Positions 27,401 to 33,997 of a DNA stretch of 64,000 nt are shown here, piece by piece (position 1 is the stretch's first letter; each line of letters starts with the position of its first letter). Position numbers and translations under genes: made by a program. The notes beneath the pieces are model-generated. The model was not told the origin of the DNA and searched no databases. It saw only the letters and a program-made list of their open reading frames with translations. This stretch comes from a virus: positions 122,343 through 186,342 of the IMG/VR virus record IMGVR_UViG_3300020173_000943. One strand, 5' to 3'.

Positions 27401-27653
27401 TTATATCTTTGAGCCAAATGACAAAATCACACGTGATGAGATTAAAGCACAAGCAGATAGTTTACTATTAGAGTTAGTAGGTCAAAGAGCATTATATGAC
27501 TTCTTAGTAGTGTGTGATGAATCAAACAACACACCAACTAGAATTGATAGAAATGAGCTTTACTTAGATATAGCAATTGAACCAGTGAAAGCTGTGGAGT
27601 TTATTTACATTCCATTAAGACTTAAAAACACTGGTGAGATAGCAGGACTTTAA
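24402..27653 (+). CDS. 18: gp18-like tail sheath protein with a very large insertion
   Basis: 1,083 residues against 659 in T4. Sheath signatures are at both ends: MALVSPGVQVSVIDES and a domain to ~112 (LTDLFGDP, GLQAAYSYLGVANRAYVTRA), then from ~676 to the end (ESANQENGAGSFGRKAQR, FPWFAPAGTRRGG, NPVTFLSGAGLVNFGQKT, then the C-terminal YIPLRLKNTGEIAGL). Residues ~113-675 are inserted. They contain at least four 'DG-x-x-W-x...W/HNG-x-x-W' modules (near 132, 335, 566, 631) and two stretches like the flagellin-hook IN motif (near 228-300 and 452-515: 'SMSINGTVVTSGG...AIGSAGIAGV' and 'AGAINSAGLTNVVASV'). The inserted domains should decorate the outside of the sheath. It has a perfect late promoter. 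Confidence 0.92.
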   Translation: MALVSPGVQVSVIDESFYTPAEPGTVPMIFVVSAQDKTNGAGTGTAAGTTAANAGKPYLVTSQRELTDLFGDPTFYTDTNNNALHGSELNEYGLQAAYSYLGVANRAYVTRASLNTKELMASATAPAANPADGTYWFDTANSVFGIFEWNGASASVTGGQSFTNKIPTVITDTTKVTGGAPKTSVGAIGDYAIVATTTLNKLYYKKSDGTWVQVGTTAWISSWATVTGTVSNATITNGASMSINGTVVTSGGTALSDVVSAIGSAGIAGVTSAVVNNKLEIYSTGVDVVLATNASTLLAEIGLTAATFKAPKLSIAPHTSVPEYKSTDTSPRPTGSIWVKTTQPNLGANWKVKMWNGTTSLWETKSAPMYATPEAALFALDKAGGGKNLPVGAVYIKTNNDEATDPIGDFKIHRRQATGNTKIISDIITTQLVTGTYAFDIAETSPASAVLSAAVTVSVTTNGNADDADDVAGAINSAGLTNVVASVDASNRIVIEHNDGGDIHITDTNSGLALAGFVAYNGSNAATATPNLYTDAAGNAYDMVASNWKYLTYTASTLAPTALTTDGALWYNSIVDEVDLMIHNGTTWVGYQDSTAPFYNAVSGDKTDPAGPIVSATEPTKQSDGTDLKNGDIWISTADLENYPKIYKYNGTSLKFIALDTGDQTTEDGILFADARYGISGVKGDTAGTIAELLVSNFLDFDAPDPALYPKGMLLWNTRRSGFNVKKYVRNYIDTTGLNIRFNNDESMSAYATNRWVTESANQENGAGSFGRKAQRKVVVQALQAMVNSNADIRDDNSRIFNLMATPGYSELIGEMKTLNYDRGISAFVVGDLPFRLTPDATSLNEYATNVKGAVEDNDDGLVTYDEYLGVFYPSLFTSDNAGNNVVVPASHGILRTMALSDQVSFPWFAPAGTRRGGITNASSAGYITSEGEFQSVALNEGQRDTLYSNAINPVTFLSGAGLVNFGQKTRAKNASALDRINVARLVIYLRSQFNKLAKPYIFEPNDKITRDEIKAQADSLLLELVGQRALYDFLVVCDESNNTPTRIDRNELYLDIAIEPVKAVEFIYIPLRLKNTGEIAGL

Positions 27654-27656
27654 TAT

Positions 27657-27664
27657 GATAAATA
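27657..27664 (+). promoter_or_regulatory. T4-type late promoter for gp19 (GATAAATACTAAT)
   Basis: GATAAATA starts just after the gp18 stop and is followed by CTAAT, then GCAGGAG and ATG 27687. Confidence 0.75.
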
Positions 27665-27686
27665 CTAATAAGCAGGAGATATTATA

Positions 27687-28316
27687 ATGGCAATTTCAAC
27701 ACTAAGCAAAATTACAGTACCTTTGGATTCTAGCTCTTCAGCTAGTAACCAAGGTTTGTTGATGCCGAAACTACAATACCGCTTTAGAGTGAGTCTTGAA
27801 AATTTTGGAGTATCAACACCAACAACAGAACTAACTAAACAGGTTGTAGACGTAACAAGACCTAACGTAAGTTTTGAACAAATTACAGTAGATGTGTATA
27901 ACTCACGTGTATACCTAGCAGGTAAACACACTTGGGAACCAATTACACTTAACCTACGTGAAGATGTTTCAAACAACGTACAAAAACTTGTTGGCGAGCA
28001 ACTACAGAAACAATTTGACTTCTTTGAACAAAGTTCGGCGGCGTCAGGTAGCGATTACAAATTCGTTACAAGAATTGAAATATTAGACGGTGGTAACGGT
28101 GCTAATACAGCAAGTGTACTAGAGACATTTGAATTGTATGGTTGTTACTTAGAGTCAGCAAACTACAATAGCTTGTCTTACTCTACTAACGATCCAGTAA
28201 CTGTTGCACTAGCGATACGTTATGACAACGCTATCCAAAGCCCACAAGGAACAGGCATAGGAACAGCAATCGGACGTACAGTTAACACAGCTATTACAGG
28301 CGGCGGCGCTAGTTAA
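27687..28316 (+). CDS. 19: gp19-like tail tube protein
   Basis: 209 residues. The tube-protein pattern is clear: LQYRFRVSLENFG near the start, KQVVDVTRPNVSFEQITVDVYNSRVY, HTWEPITLNLREDVSN, then FVTRIEILDGGN and FELYGCYLESANYNSLSYSTNDPVTVALAIRYDNAIQ at the C-terminus. T4 gp19 is 163 residues; the extra residues are mainly at the N-terminus and in a Gly-rich tail. It follows the sheath gene as in T4 and ends at a strong terminator. Confidence 0.9.
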   Translation: MAISTLSKITVPLDSSSSASNQGLLMPKLQYRFRVSLENFGVSTPTTELTKQVVDVTRPNVSFEQITVDVYNSRVYLAGKHTWEPITLNLREDVSNNVQKLVGEQLQKQFDFFEQSSAASGSDYKFVTRIEILDGGNGANTASVLETFELYGCYLESANYNSLSYSTNDPVTVALAIRYDNAIQSPQGTGIGTAIGRTVNTAITGGGAS

Positions 28317-28345
28317 TAACAATAACAATATTTCCTGAAGTATAT

Positions 28346-28381
28346 AAAAAGGGTGTCTTTAATTAGGCATCCTTTTTTTTT
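28346..28381 (+). terminator. Rho-independent terminator after gp19
   Basis: The stem AAAAAGGGTGTC pairs with GGCATCCTTTTT (12 pairs including two G-U) around an 8-base loop, followed by a run of T (28373-28381). It closes the gp18-gp19 transcription unit. Confidence 0.85.
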
Positions 28382-28403
28382 ATCTACGCACTTAATTATA
28401 TTA

Positions 28404-28411
28404 GATAAATA
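28404..28411 (+). promoter_or_regulatory. T4-type late promoter (GATAAATATTAGT)
   Basis: GATAAATA just after the gp19 terminator, followed by TTAGT and then a GAGGAA site before ATG 28442. Confidence 0.75.
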
Positions 28412-28441
28412 TTAGTATAAGAGTATGAGGAATACGTAAAA

Positions 28442-29800
28442 ATGGCAAATAAACTTAACGGTTTTTTAAACAACTTAATAAGCGGAGCATTGAGTCCTAA
28501 AGGAAACCTAGGCGATGCGGCTCACGCGGCAAGACTTTATGTTGATGATGCACATAGATTAAGTCCTAAATCTAAATTTCTTTATCATGTAACATTTAAT
28601 TTAAATCCAGAAGCTGTAGCATTAATTCCTCAATTAAAAACACAAGAAATTAATATGCTTGTTAAACAAGTTGACTTACCTAAGTATCAAATTGCAACAA
28701 CGCTAAAACATCAATACAACCAAAAAAGAAATTTACAAACAAGATTAGATTACGATCCAATTAATGTTACATTCCACGATGATAACTATGGTCAGACAAC
28801 TGCTATGTGGGAAGCATATTATAGATATTATTTTAAAGATGGAAACTATGCAAGTGTAGATGGTAGTTCTAATCCTAACACTTCAAACGCGGCCTACAAC
28901 AGAGGTAATACGTACCAAGGTGAATTGTCAAATAGTTATAGATACGGAATGGACAATGATAGTTTCAAACCGTTCTTTGAAAGTATTCAAATTTATCAAA
29001 TGTCAAGAAAGCGTTATACTTGTTTTACTTTAGTTAATCCAATAATTAGTGCTTGGGAACATGATAGTTTAGATAACAGTTCAAGTGATACAGTACAAAA
29101 TTCAATGACAGTTCAATACGAAACTGTATGGTATGCTAGAGGTCCAGTTAAAGACGGCATTGCTCCTAAGAGCTTTGGTAGTGCTAGTGGACATTATGAT
29201 CAAACACCAAGTCCTAATTCATTAGCAGGTGGAGGAACATCAAGTGTGTTTGGCATTGGCGGCATTGCAGGAGGCATAGCAGATGTCTTTGGAGACATTA
29301 GTAGCGGCGCGGCATTTAGTAGTCCGGCAAACTTTTTAGGAACAGTATTAAAAGCAACTAGCATTACACAAAATGCTAAAAATTTAGGATCAGATGGATT
29401 ACGCCAAGAAGGATTTGGTATCTTAAAAGACCAAATTGGCAAAGCTACAGGTATTGATGTTAGTGGCGTTGCAAACGTTGCATTTCCTAAATCAAGTGGA
29501 CTAGGTGGAGACTTTAGTACTATTGCTACAGTTGCAGGAGTGGCTGGATTAGCCGGCATTGCTTCTGGAAAAATACCAAACCCACTAAGTAGTGTTACTA
29601 ACTTCTTAAGTGGTAATAAAGGAGCGGCTGATTCATTAGCTAAAGCAACAGCATTTAAGAAAAGTCATATTAACAATGGAGGCAGTCCAATACCGCAAAT
29701 GATAACTGCGGCATACAATGCACAAAGTGAAGCAAACAAAGTTAAAGCACGATCGGCGGCTATTGCAAATGCTAACGGATCAAGCCTAGACTTTACATAG
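28442..29800 (+). CDS. Tail-tube-fold/baseplate protein, possibly gp54-like
   Basis: 452 residues. The first ~250 residues resemble a tail-tube or tube-initiator fold: FLYHVTFNLNPEA, LVKQVDLPKYQIATT, DYDPINVTFHDDNYGQTTAMWEAYYRYYF, then IYQMSRKRYTCFTLVNPIISAWEHDSLD and QNSMTVQYETVWYARG. The remaining ~200 residues are Gly/Ala/Ser-rich with hydrophobic stretches (SVFGIGGIAGGIADVFGDI; VAGVAGLAGIASG). Position after gp19 and length fit a tube-initiator or baseplate-tube protein comparable to T4 gp54, but there is no decisive motif. The Ala/Gly-rich C-terminus could be a tape-measure-contacting or membrane-active segment. Confidence 0.5.
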   Translation: MANKLNGFLNNLISGALSPKGNLGDAAHAARLYVDDAHRLSPKSKFLYHVTFNLNPEAVALIPQLKTQEINMLVKQVDLPKYQIATTLKHQYNQKRNLQTRLDYDPINVTFHDDNYGQTTAMWEAYYRYYFKDGNYASVDGSSNPNTSNAAYNRGNTYQGELSNSYRYGMDNDSFKPFFESIQIYQMSRKRYTCFTLVNPIISAWEHDSLDNSSSDTVQNSMTVQYETVWYARGPVKDGIAPKSFGSASGHYDQTPSPNSLAGGGTSSVFGIGGIAGGIADVFGDISSGAAFSSPANFLGTVLKATSITQNAKNLGSDGLRQEGFGILKDQIGKATGIDVSGVANVAFPKSSGLGGDFSTIATVAGVAGLAGIASGKIPNPLSSVTNFLSGNKGAADSLAKATAFKKSHINNGGSPIPQMITAAYNAQSEANKVKARSAAIANANGSSLDFT

Positions 29801-29809
29801 GAATAAATT

Positions 29810-30196
29810 ATGCCATCAACGCCAACAAACTTATACGGTAACCTTCCTGCAAAAACAGGAGATAGTGCTACATCAGTAAAACAATTCTTTGATCAATATT
29901 ATACAAAACCGTTTGAATTTTCAAGCAATGAAGTTGATGCAACAGTTGGGTTCTTTGCTAAAAGAGGGTTTGATGAAGTTAGTTCAACTAGTGTTGCTAC
30001 TATTGTTATGCAACAAGCAAAGATAGACAATGTAAAAATATTTGAATTATTAGACACTCTAGGAGGGTTTGATGATATACAGTTGAGTACTGTAATTACA
30101 GAAATTTTAAATTATAATAGAGCAAAAATTAGTACACTAGGTTATAAAGTGGACCAAGCAACTAATAAACTAGAAACTAGAAACATAGTGGTATAA
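29810..30196 (+). CDS. Conserved phage protein of unknown function
   Basis: 128 residues. Recognisable features are FFDQYYTKPFEFSSNEVDATVGFFAKRGFDE, a helical stretch VATIVMQQAKIDNVKIFELLDTLGGF and LSTVITEILNYNRAKIS. I have the impression that such proteins are conserved beside gp4/gp16 in marine T4-like phages, but I know no function. It is mostly helical by appearance, has no membrane segment, and lies 9 bases after the preceding gene and 4 bases before gp4. This suggests a virion or head-completion role. Confidence 0.65.
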   Translation: MPSTPTNLYGNLPAKTGDSATSVKQFFDQYYTKPFEFSSNEVDATVGFFAKRGFDEVSSTSVATIVMQQAKIDNVKIFELLDTLGGFDDIQLSTVITEILNYNRAKISTLGYKVDQATNKLETRNIVV

Positions 30197-30200
30197 TGCT

Positions 30201-30638
30201 ATGGGTAAGTTTGCTCAAGGTCGCTATTCATTAAAGTTTCCTGAAAAATACTTAGGTACAAAAACACCATTGTATAGAAGTAGTTGGGAATTTGCATTTA
30301 TGAAATTCTGTGACGAAAGTCCTAGTGTTAGTAAATGGGCAAGTGAGAGTGTTAAAATTCCATATAGAAATCCATTAACAGGCAAGCACACAGTTTATGT
30401 TCCAGACTTCTTAATACAGTACAGCGATAAAAATGGTAGACCACATGTTGAACTAATTGAAGTTAAGCCTGATAACCAAACTATGAAAGAGAATGTTGGA
30501 CGTGATAAATGGCGTCAAGCACAGTATATCCAAAATGTTGCCAAATGGGAAGCCGCAAGAGCATGGTGTAAACAGAAGAAAATATTCTTTAGGGTTATAA
30601 CCGAAAAAGACATTTTCCACTCAGGCAAGAGAAAATAG
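30201..30638 (+). CDS. 4: gp4-like head completion nuclease-fold protein
   Basis: 145 residues with a TnsA/PD-(D/E)XK-like core: YRSSWEFAFMKFCDE (Glu), YVPDFLIQY (Asp) and ELIEVKPDNQ (E-V-K). T4 gp4 (150 residues; gp50/65-type head completion) shares this fold and is added to full heads before tail joining. The gene begins 4 bases after the preceding stop with no clear ribosome-binding site, so translation is probably coupled. Packaging genes follow, as expected. Confidence 0.8.
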   Translation: MGKFAQGRYSLKFPEKYLGTKTPLYRSSWEFAFMKFCDESPSVSKWASESVKIPYRNPLTGKHTVYVPDFLIQYSDKNGRPHVELIEVKPDNQTMKENVGRDKWRQAQYIQNVAKWEAARAWCKQKKIFFRVITEKDIFHSGKRK

Positions 30639-30646
30639 GATAAATA
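30639..30646 (+). promoter_or_regulatory. T4-type late promoter for gp16 (GATAAATAATAGT)
   Basis: GATAAATA overlaps the gp4 stop and is followed by ATAGT, the same extension as at gp18 and gp17. Confidence 0.75.
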
Positions 30647-30672
30647 ATAGTAGTATATAATGGAAAACCAAA

Positions 30673-31161
30673 ATGACTAAAAAACTAGAAGAATTACTCA
30701 ATTTGCCTGAAAGCCAAGAGATTATTCAAGAAGAAAAGTCAAAGTCTAACAATGTAGTTAAAGCAAGTACTGACGAAGACTTTAGAGACATTGCAGAGCT
30801 TGATAAGATTACTGCGGCATTACCAGCTGTAAAAGGTCTAGGAGAATTAGCAGATAAAGAACTCAACGAGATTGCACTAAAAGCTACTACAGCATATGAC
30901 GACTTAATGGATTTAGGCATGAACGTGGAGGCAAGGTATAGTGGCAGAGTATTTGAAGTGGCTGGAGGAATGCTTAAAACGGCTCTCGATGCCAAAGTTG
31001 CGAAACTAGATAAAAAATTAAAAATGATCGACTTGCAACTTAAAAAAGAAAAGCAAGACAAAGACAGTGGATTTGAAGATTCAGGACTTGTAAATGGCGA
31101 AGGTTACGTAGTAACAGACCGTAATAGTTTGCTTGAAAAATTGAAAAACATGGATAAATAA
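30673..31161 (+). CDS. 16: gp16-like small terminase subunit
   Basis: 162 residues, the usual size for gp16. It has an acidic, disordered N-terminus and a central helical pair (ALKATTAYDDLMDLGMNVEARYSGRVFEVAGGMLKTALDAKVAKLDKKLKMIDLQL) corresponding to the gp16 coiled-coil oligomerisation domain. The C-terminal VVTDRNSLLEKLKNM corresponds to the gp16 'VFMGSPTELMDEI' segment. gp16 forms rings that regulate the gp17 motor and recognise packaging ends. It lies two genes upstream of gp17 with small proteins between. Confidence 0.7.
   Translation: MTKKLEELLNLPESQEIIQEEKSKSNNVVKASTDEDFRDIAELDKITAALPAVKGLGELADKELNEIALKATTAYDDLMDLGMNVEARYSGRVFEVAGGMLKTALDAKVAKLDKKLKMIDLQLKKEKQDKDSGFEDSGLVNGEGYVVTDRNSLLEKLKNMDK
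31153..31160 (+). promoter_or_regulatory. T4-type late promoter (GATAAATA) overlapping the gp16 stop
   Basis: GATAAATA is embedded in the last codons of gp16. AAGGAA then precedes ATG 31179. Confidence 0.6.
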
Positions 31162-31178
31162 ACATATAAGGAACTGAT

Positions 31179-31745
31179 ATGAAGACATTTGCAGATTATT
31201 TAACAGAGTCTAAAAAGACTTATAAATTTAAAATTGGTATTGCCGGAGAGCTACCTGAAGGGTGCATGGACACCATGGAAACTGCACTACAGAAGTTTGG
31301 CGTTATTAACATGACTGATTGCAAACGTACACCAATTACAGAACGTCCATTAGATTTTCCTCAATTACAAAATACAGAAGTTAACTATTGCGAAGCTGAA
31401 TTAGCATATCCAACTATTGCACCAGTAGTAGCAGAATACCTAACACAAACATGCGGACTACCAGAGTCACATTTAATTGTAAGAAATTTAGATGCTCCAC
31501 AAGAACAGTATCAAGATGCAGAATACAATAAAGTTTACGAGCCAAATTTAGGAAGCGATTTACCAGAATCAGATCCAGCAGTTCACAAGACAGTAACAGG
31601 CGAAAGAATTATGGGACTATTAGCAGAGTTAGAACAAGCACGTAAAGAAAGAGAAAACGATCCAATTGGATCTGTTGCAGTTAACAAAGAACAAATTCAA
31701 GATATGGGCGAACCAGGTAACACTAGCCCTATGGGGAGCAAATAA
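31179..31745 (+). CDS. Conserved phage protein of unknown function (packaging region)
   Basis: 188 residues. The opening MKTFADYLTESKKTYKFKI is typical of proteins found beside virion genes in marine T4-like phages. It continues with GIAGELPEG, CKRTPITERPLDFPQLQN and EYLTQTCGLPESHLIVRNLDAP, which looks like a ferredoxin-like alpha/beta domain. The final ~60 residues are polar and probably disordered. It lies between the terminase subunits and is driven by late promoters, so it is probably a virion or packaging component. No function is known to me. Confidence 0.65.
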   Translation: MKTFADYLTESKKTYKFKIGIAGELPEGCMDTMETALQKFGVINMTDCKRTPITERPLDFPQLQNTEVNYCEAELAYPTIAPVVAEYLTQTCGLPESHLIVRNLDAPQEQYQDAEYNKVYEPNLGSDLPESDPAVHKTVTGERIMGLLAELEQARKERENDPIGSVAVNKEQIQDMGEPGNTSPMGSK

Positions 31746-31746
31746 C

Positions 31747-32328
31747 ATGAAACTAGAAGACATTTATAAAAAAATTGATGCACTTAACGAAGCGGCATCA
31801 ATGAATATTTCATTAACAGGTGATAGTCCACAAGAAGTAGGCGAACTGTTTAAGGTATTAGGCGATAAAGATATTAATCCAGCACCGGCACCAAGTTTAG
31901 GTATGCGTGGTGACATTGAGAAATCAATGGCGGCAATTAAAGGATTAGACGAGCCTATGGGACCACCAAGCGACATGGATGATCTTAAACCTGGAATGCA
32001 AAAAGCACCATGCAAGATTTGTGGCAAGCAACATATTGGTGCAAGTAGTTGTAATGATAGTGTTGAAGCAGAAGATTATGACAATAGCCCAGATGAGCAA
32101 CACCAAGATACTAAGTACATGACTAAAGATTTAAGTGGTGGACTTAACAAACAAAAAGGTTCTTACCCAGCAACAGCTGGAGGTGACAATCCAATGTCAC
32201 TTGAAGATGAGATTAAAGAAGAACTAAAAAACAAATATGCCGAACTAATGGGCGAAGGTAAATGTCCAGAATGTGGTAAAAATACCAAGAAGAAGCTAAT
32301 GGCTTGTTCAAGTTGCGGCTGTAGTTAA
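31747..32328 (+). CDS. Zinc-ribbon-containing phage protein, unknown function
   Basis: 193 residues from ATG 31747, one base after the previous stop. An upstream in-frame ATG (31666) lies inside the previous gene and is unlikely. MKLEDIYKKIDALNEA looks like the short helical N-terminus shared by small phage virion proteins. There are two Cys groups: CKICGKQH...C near residue 95, and a C-terminal CPECG...CSSCGC that forms a plausible zinc ribbon. It precedes the terminator before terminase. Possibly a structural or DNA-contacting protein; no family recognised. Confidence 0.6.
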   Translation: MKLEDIYKKIDALNEAASMNISLTGDSPQEVGELFKVLGDKDINPAPAPSLGMRGDIEKSMAAIKGLDEPMGPPSDMDDLKPGMQKAPCKICGKQHIGASSCNDSVEAEDYDNSPDEQHQDTKYMTKDLSGGLNKQKGSYPATAGGDNPMSLEDEIKEELKNKYAELMGEGKCPECGKNTKKKLMACSSCGCS

Positions 32329-32358
32329 GAATAATAATAAAGTTAAAACGTCAAACTC

Positions 32359-32385
32359 AATACCCGCTCCGGCGGGTATTTTTTT
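32359..32385 (+). terminator. Rho-independent terminator before gp17
   Basis: AATACCCGC pairs with GCGGGTATT (9 pairs) around the loop TCCG, followed by seven T (32379-32385). It is the strongest terminator in the window and lies directly before the gp17 late promoter. Confidence 0.93.
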
Positions 32386-32386
32386 G

Positions 32387-32394
32387 AGTAAATA
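32387..32394 (+). promoter_or_regulatory. Late promoter fused to the gp17 start (AGTAAATA-N5-ATG)
   Basis: AGTAAATA, then ATAGT, then ATG at 32400. The predicted +1 coincides with the A of ATG. No Shine-Dalgarno is present. Confidence 0.65.
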
Positions 32395-32399
32395 ATAGT

Positions 32400-33989
32400 A
32401 TGGCAACAAAGAGTTTAGATGGTGTCTTAACAAAAAAGGCACATACCAGAGATACATATACTGAGGCGCAGATTGAAGACCTACGCAGATGCATGGATCC
32501 AAAAGATGGATACTTGTACTTTGCTAAGAAGTTTGCATTCATTCAGCACCCTGTAAAAGGTAAATTATTATTTGATCCGTTTGCATATCAAGAACGGTTA
32601 CTACAGAGTTATCACGACTTCCGTTTTAATATTAATATGTTACCAAGACAAACTGGTAAAACTACTACTGCCGCAATTTACTTGTGTTGGTATGCTATGT
32701 TCCATCCAGATCAAACTATTCTAATTGCCGCACACAAATACACAGGCGCACAGGAAATTATGCAACGTATTAGATACGTGTACGAAATGTGTGCTGATCA
32801 TATTAGAGCAGGAGTAACAAACTACAACAAAGGTAGTATGGAATTTGAAAACGGTTCACGTATTGTAAGTGCTACTACAACAGGAAACACAGGACGTGGT
32901 ATGTCCATATCATTACTATACTGTGACGAGTTTGCATTTGTTAATCCTAATATTGCAGAAGAATTTTGGACATCAATATCACCTACACTAGCAACAGGTG
33001 GTAGAGCTATTATTACAAGTACACCTAACTCAGACGAAGATACGTTTGCTATTATTTGGAAAGAGTCTGCAGATAAGTTTGACGAACACGGTAACGAATC
33101 AGATATTGGTAAGAATGGCTTTCATGGATTTACATGTAGTTGGGACGAACATCCTGACAGAGATGAAGAATGGAGGAAGAATGAAATTGGTCGTATTGGT
33201 GAAGAAAAGTTTCGCCGTGAGTATGGTTGCGAATTTTTAATCTATGATGAAACACTTATTAATAGTATTAAGTTAGCATCAATGGAAGGCAAAGATCCAA
33301 TACTTAACATGGGCCAAACACGTTGGTATAAAAAACCAACAGGGGACAATAGTTACGTTGTTGCACTTGATCCTAGTATGGGTACAGGTGGAGACTTTGC
33401 CGCAATACAAGTATTTGAAGTACCAAGTTATAAGCAAGTAGCAGAGTGGAGACACAATGAAACTGCTATACCAGGACAAATTAGAGTTTTAAAAGATATA
33501 TGTGATTACATTAAAGAATGTTGTAATAACAACGGATCAAATATATATTGGAGTGTAGAGAACAATAGTATTGGAGAAGGTGCATTAATTGTTATTAGAG
33601 ATCTTGGAGAAGAGAATATACCAGGGCTACTTACAAGTGAGCCTATGCGTAAAGGACATGTACGCAAGTTCCGTAAAGGATTTAACACAACACACAGTAC
33701 AAAAATTAGTGCTTGTAGTCGTTTAAAGACTATGATTGAGAACGATAAACTAGAAGTAAACAGTAAAGTATTACTATCAGAGCTTAAAGGATTTGTAGCA
33801 AGTGGTAGTAGTTATAAAGCAAAACCCGGAGAAACGGACGATTTAGTTAGTGCAACACTACTAAGTATGCGTATAATTGCAGTATTAAAAGACTGGGATC
33901 CAAGAGTGTACGAATCGTTTAATCAAGCAGAAGCGGCCGAAGATTACGAACCGCCCATGCCTATATTCGTTTCGACTAATATGAGATAA
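32400..33989 (+). CDS. 17: gp17-like large terminase (ATPase-nuclease)
   Basis: 529 residues. The ATPase domain has Walker A PRQTGKTT (82-89) and Walker B LLYCDEFAF (~172-180), followed by coupling motif TSTPN. The C-terminal RNase H-like nuclease has ALDPSMGTGGDFAA (~322), VENNSIGEGAL and TDDLVSATLLSM supplying acidic residues. The enzyme powers DNA packaging and cuts concatemers. T4 gp17 is 610 residues, so the N-terminal lead is shorter here. The gene is isolated by a terminator upstream, and its promoter is positioned to give a leaderless mRNA. Confidence 0.95.
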   Translation: MATKSLDGVLTKKAHTRDTYTEAQIEDLRRCMDPKDGYLYFAKKFAFIQHPVKGKLLFDPFAYQERLLQSYHDFRFNINMLPRQTGKTTTAAIYLCWYAMFHPDQTILIAAHKYTGAQEIMQRIRYVYEMCADHIRAGVTNYNKGSMEFENGSRIVSATTTGNTGRGMSISLLYCDEFAFVNPNIAEEFWTSISPTLATGGRAIITSTPNSDEDTFAIIWKESADKFDEHGNESDIGKNGFHGFTCSWDEHPDRDEEWRKNEIGRIGEEKFRREYGCEFLIYDETLINSIKLASMEGKDPILNMGQTRWYKKPTGDNSYVVALDPSMGTGGDFAAIQVFEVPSYKQVAEWRHNETAIPGQIRVLKDICDYIKECCNNNGSNIYWSVENNSIGEGALIVIRDLGEENIPGLLTSEPMRKGHVRKFRKGFNTTHSTKISACSRLKTMIENDKLEVNSKVLLSELKGFVASGSSYKAKPGETDDLVSATLLSMRIIAVLKDWDPRVYESFNQAEAAEDYEPPMPIFVSTNMR

Positions 33990-33992
33990 ATA
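33985..33992 (+). promoter_or_regulatory. Late promoter fused to the next start (GATAAATA-N5-ATG)
   Basis: GATAAATA overlaps the gp17 stop, then TTAAC, then ATG 33998. The geometry is the same as at gp17, with no Shine-Dalgarno. Confidence 0.65.
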
Positions 33993-33997
33993 TTAAC

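Noticed and set aside
30185-30200. TATAAT before gp4 as a promoter
   Set aside because: There is no -35 at proper spacing; it is formed by the GTATAATG at the overlapping stop.
31666-31746. Upstream in-frame start of the zinc-ribbon gene
   Set aside because: It would overlap 80 bases of the preceding gene and lacks a ribosome-binding site.
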